Part shown: positions 35,539 through 37,519 of the stretch, piece after piece
Numbering within the stretch: position 1 is the first letter of the stretch
Layout of the letters: each line of letters opens with the position of its first letter
Assembly (NCBI GenBank): GCA_030728245.1
Contig: JANQZX010000025.1
Coordinates: 3,617-41,135 of the forward strand
Direction: 5' to 3'
DNA: 37,519 bases
From: Saprospiraceae bacterium
GTDB lineage: Bacteria; Bacteroidota; Bacteroidia; Chitinophagales; Saprospiraceae
The notes under the pieces: generated by a model
What the model was told of the DNA's origin: nothing
Databases searched by the model: none
Seen by the model: the letters and a program-made list of their open reading frames with translations, nothing else
Made by a program: the position numbers and the translations under genes

Positions 35539-37519
35539 TTATTCAAATTTGACCATTTTAAGCGTCCTTTTATACTCTGCAGATTCTATGGTAAAATAAT
35601 AAATACCGGAAGAATGAAAGGTATTTTTTTCAAAATCCAGCACATGTTCCCCTGCACTAAACCATTGATTTGACTGCTTGATTAATCTTCCGGTAACATC
35701 AGTAATACTCCATTTCACTAAACTTTGAGTAGGAATTTGAAACCAAACATTGGTAGTTTCCGTAAAAGGATTCGGGAAATTTTGCTTTACTTCCGTAAAA
35801 TCAATCGATTTACTTTTTTCTATCCAACCTAACTCTAAACGCAATAAATCATTATTTATATATGCCTCAGGGGACATAAATCTGGAATTTAGAGAAATGG
35901 CGTCTTTAATAAAGCCATCCATTTTAGCTTTAAGCACAATGGTAGTCAGCGCTGTATCGGTAGTGCTTCCATTCCAGCTGGCCGTTAGCAGACCATCCTG
36001 AGGGAAAAATCCAAAAAATTCTTTGGACGCCAGACCTTGTTTCATTTCAACCAAATCAAACACCTTTTCATCGAATTGCAATGCAAATTGGAATCCTTCC
36101 AGACCCTTTGTATTTTTTAATAAAATTGGAATTTCAACTAACTGACCTGCCTCAAAAAATTCATTTTCTAAAAATAAATTCCAGGTTCCCTTTTCCTCAC
36201 CACTTCTTATTCCAGGAGCCACCGGACCATTAATTTGTGCTGAACCATTTACATCTCCGATTTTAATACCTATAAAATCAGCCCTTTTGTGCCCATCAAT
36301 GGGATTATAAGAAACCTCTTCAGGGAAAGGTGTTTTCCATGGGTTATTTGAATCCGGGAAAACGAAAGAGGAGCTAACAAACCGCCAGCTTTCATTAAAC
36401 TGAAAAGCTAAATCAATGCCAAGAATCAACTTTCTTAACTGAATCAAATCGATGGTACTCAGTGTTTTTGAATTATTTACATCGGCCGCTATAATTTTAT
36501 AGGGCGAATTAAAAGGCTCTACGTTTAAAATATGCTTGCTTATCAGCACTAAATCGAAAGTAGTTATCCCATTTAAAAAACCTCTGTTAAGCGAGGGCTT
36601 AACAGTATAATTTCTATTTAAAGTCAGGGACGGAATAGAATATCTTCCATCGATGGCAGTATTCACTGTCGATGTAGAGGTACCTGACAGTCTTACTGAA
36701 ACACCCTCGAGTCTTGCTTGATTTTCATTAGTAATAACTCCTGAAATAGATGCAGAACCACTACCTTTGCAAATGTTAATGTTATCTTCCACATTGATAT
36801 AAGTGGTACAAAAACTGTGATTTCCTTTGTTATCCCAGGCATGAATTTCAACAAAAACCAAGCCTACTGTGTCCGAACACATTAAGGTTATAGAAGTGGA
36901 ATCTTTATTAAATGGGACACCTACTCTATTGATAGAATAATGGGTAATTTGATTCTGCTTGTTATTCTGGGCATTAACTGCTCCCTGACCATTACAATCA
37001 AATACAGCAGCACTTATGAAATCTGAAGCCCAGACGACCATCATCCCCTCTCCATCCAGTCCAGGCATCAATCCAGTAACCACGCCATTTAAACAAAGCG
37101 GAGTTGTGGCTATTTTATCTGCAACAATGAAAGGAATTCTATTTATGGCAACATTACCACAACCATCTCTTACTGACACCAAAAGATCATGCTTTCCTTC
37201 AGGTAAATTTTTCAATTTCACACTCCCAGTTGCTAAAGAATCTGTAGTCATACTGGTGCTTGCCGCTAAGGTCCAATCAGATTGAAAGGTGATAGGTGCG
37301 GCTACTGCGGTACCCTGATTTAATGCCACACTTACAGCGGTTATCGTTAGATTACTTTTACAGAGATCAGCCACTTTGAAACGTACATCAATATTTGCTA
37401 AACAAGTATTGGGAAAAGTAGGAAAAGTATCTGGCGTCGGTATTGTTACGATAGGTGGGGTTGAATCAAATATTTTAACTATCTGCGTATATTGGTAAGA
37501 AAAAGCCGGCGTGGAATCT
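35539..37519 (-). CDS. T9SS cargo: HYR, dockerin-like, cohesin-like, sorting domain (5' end outside window)
   Basis: The frame stays open to the right edge (IVKIFDSTPPIVTIP near the edge is a HYR-repeat boundary), so the protein is longer than the ~660 residues seen and the GTG at 37374 is not its start. Visible order: HYR-type repeats, a carboxypeptidase-regulatory-like domain (ASISGVITNENQARLEGVSV), a dockerin-like module with second loop DVNNSKTLSTID (36448-36483) and a degenerate first loop (FLNGITTFD), a cohesin-like domain (LEGFQFALQFDEKVFDL, LLTASWNGS), and a type A T9SS sorting domain (VKQNFPNPFTETTNVWF). Layout is the same as in the two large genes at 19991 and 23928. It ends 82 bases upstream of the single-cohesin gene. 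Confidence 0.8.
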   Translation of the reverse strand, partial: DSTPAFSYQYTQIVKIFDSTPPIVTIPTPDTFPTFPNTCLANIDVRFKVADLCKSNLTITAVSVALNQGTAVAAPITFQSDWTLAASTSMTTDSLATGSVKLKNLPEGKHDLLVSVRDGCGNVAINRIPFIVADKIATTPLCLNGVVTGLMPGLDGEGMMVVWASDFISAAVFDCNGQGAVNAQNNKQNQITHYSINRVGVPFNKDSTSITLMCSDTVGLVFVEIHAWDNKGNHSFCTTYINVEDNINICKGSGSASISGVITNENQARLEGVSVRLSGTSTSTVNTAIDGRYSIPSLTLNRNYTVKPSLNRGFLNGITTFDLVLISKHILNVEPFNSPYKIIAADVNNSKTLSTIDLIQLRKLILGIDLAFQFNESWRFVSSSFVFPDSNNPWKTPFPEEVSYNPIDGHKRADFIGIKIGDVNGSAQINGPVAPGIRSGEEKGTWNLFLENEFFEAGQLVEIPILLKNTKGLEGFQFALQFDEKVFDLVEMKQGLASKEFFGFFPQDGLLTASWNGSTTDTALTTIVLKAKMDGFIKDAISLNSRFMSPEAYINNDLLRLELGWIEKSKSIDFTEVKQNFPNPFTETTNVWFQIPTQSLVKWSITDVTGRLIKQSNQWFSAGEHVLDFEKNTFHSSGIYYFTIESAEYKRTLKMVKFE

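Overview
The window reads as chromosomal DNA of a Bacteroidota bacterium, most likely of the Saprospiraceae or a close relative. The evidence is AT-rich intergenic DNA, many TAnnTTTG promoter elements (the Bacteroidota -7 box), a DUF2452 gene, a Bacteroidota-type sdhCAB operon, and at the right end a large block of type IX secretion system (T9SS) cargo with HYR, SprB-repeat, cohesin-like and dockerin-like modules. The species assignment is inference; no rRNA or tRNA gene was seen.

Left part (1-9.3 kb): the end of a lamin-tail-type surface protein, a diacylglycerol/undecaprenol kinase (dgkA), a possible tiny gene with its own terminator, a DUF2452 gene with a membrane-anchored coiled-coil protein, a DEDDy 3'-5' exonuclease overlapping tail-to-tail with a 484-residue helical protein, an unexplained promoter-to-terminator unit that looks like a ~200-nt non-coding RNA, signal peptidase I with an extra N-terminal membrane domain, a cluster of palindromic repeats, a Nudix hydrolase and a secreted esterase.

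Middle (9.3-20 kb): a cystathionine-beta-synthase-like PLP enzyme paired with a fatty-acid hydroxylase (possible lipid link), a second copy of the palindromic repeats in inverted orientation, the succinate dehydrogenase operon sdhCAB, an unknown acidic protein coupled to RNase R, an exported Gfo/Idh/MocA-type oxidoreductase, and a YraN-family gene whose start codon abuts the terminator of the upstream gene.

Right part (20-37.5 kb, all on the minus strand): six genes for exported proteins. In transcription order these are a HYR/dockerin protein (5' end outside the window), a small single-cohesin protein, a 1812-residue protein with five cohesin-like domains, about twelve SprB-type repeats and a type B (gliding-type) C-terminal domain, a PorP/SprF-family outer-membrane protein, and two more HYR/dockerin proteins of 1271 and 1347 residues. 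Cohesin-like and dockerin-like modules thus lie side by side in T9SS cargo with no recognisable carbohydrate-active enzyme domain. I propose this as the most interesting system in the window: a surface assembly in which a SprB-like multi-cohesin scaffold, exported with its own PorP/SprF partner, may dock the HYR/dockerin proteins. The domain calls rest on sequence patterns; the binding is a hypothesis.
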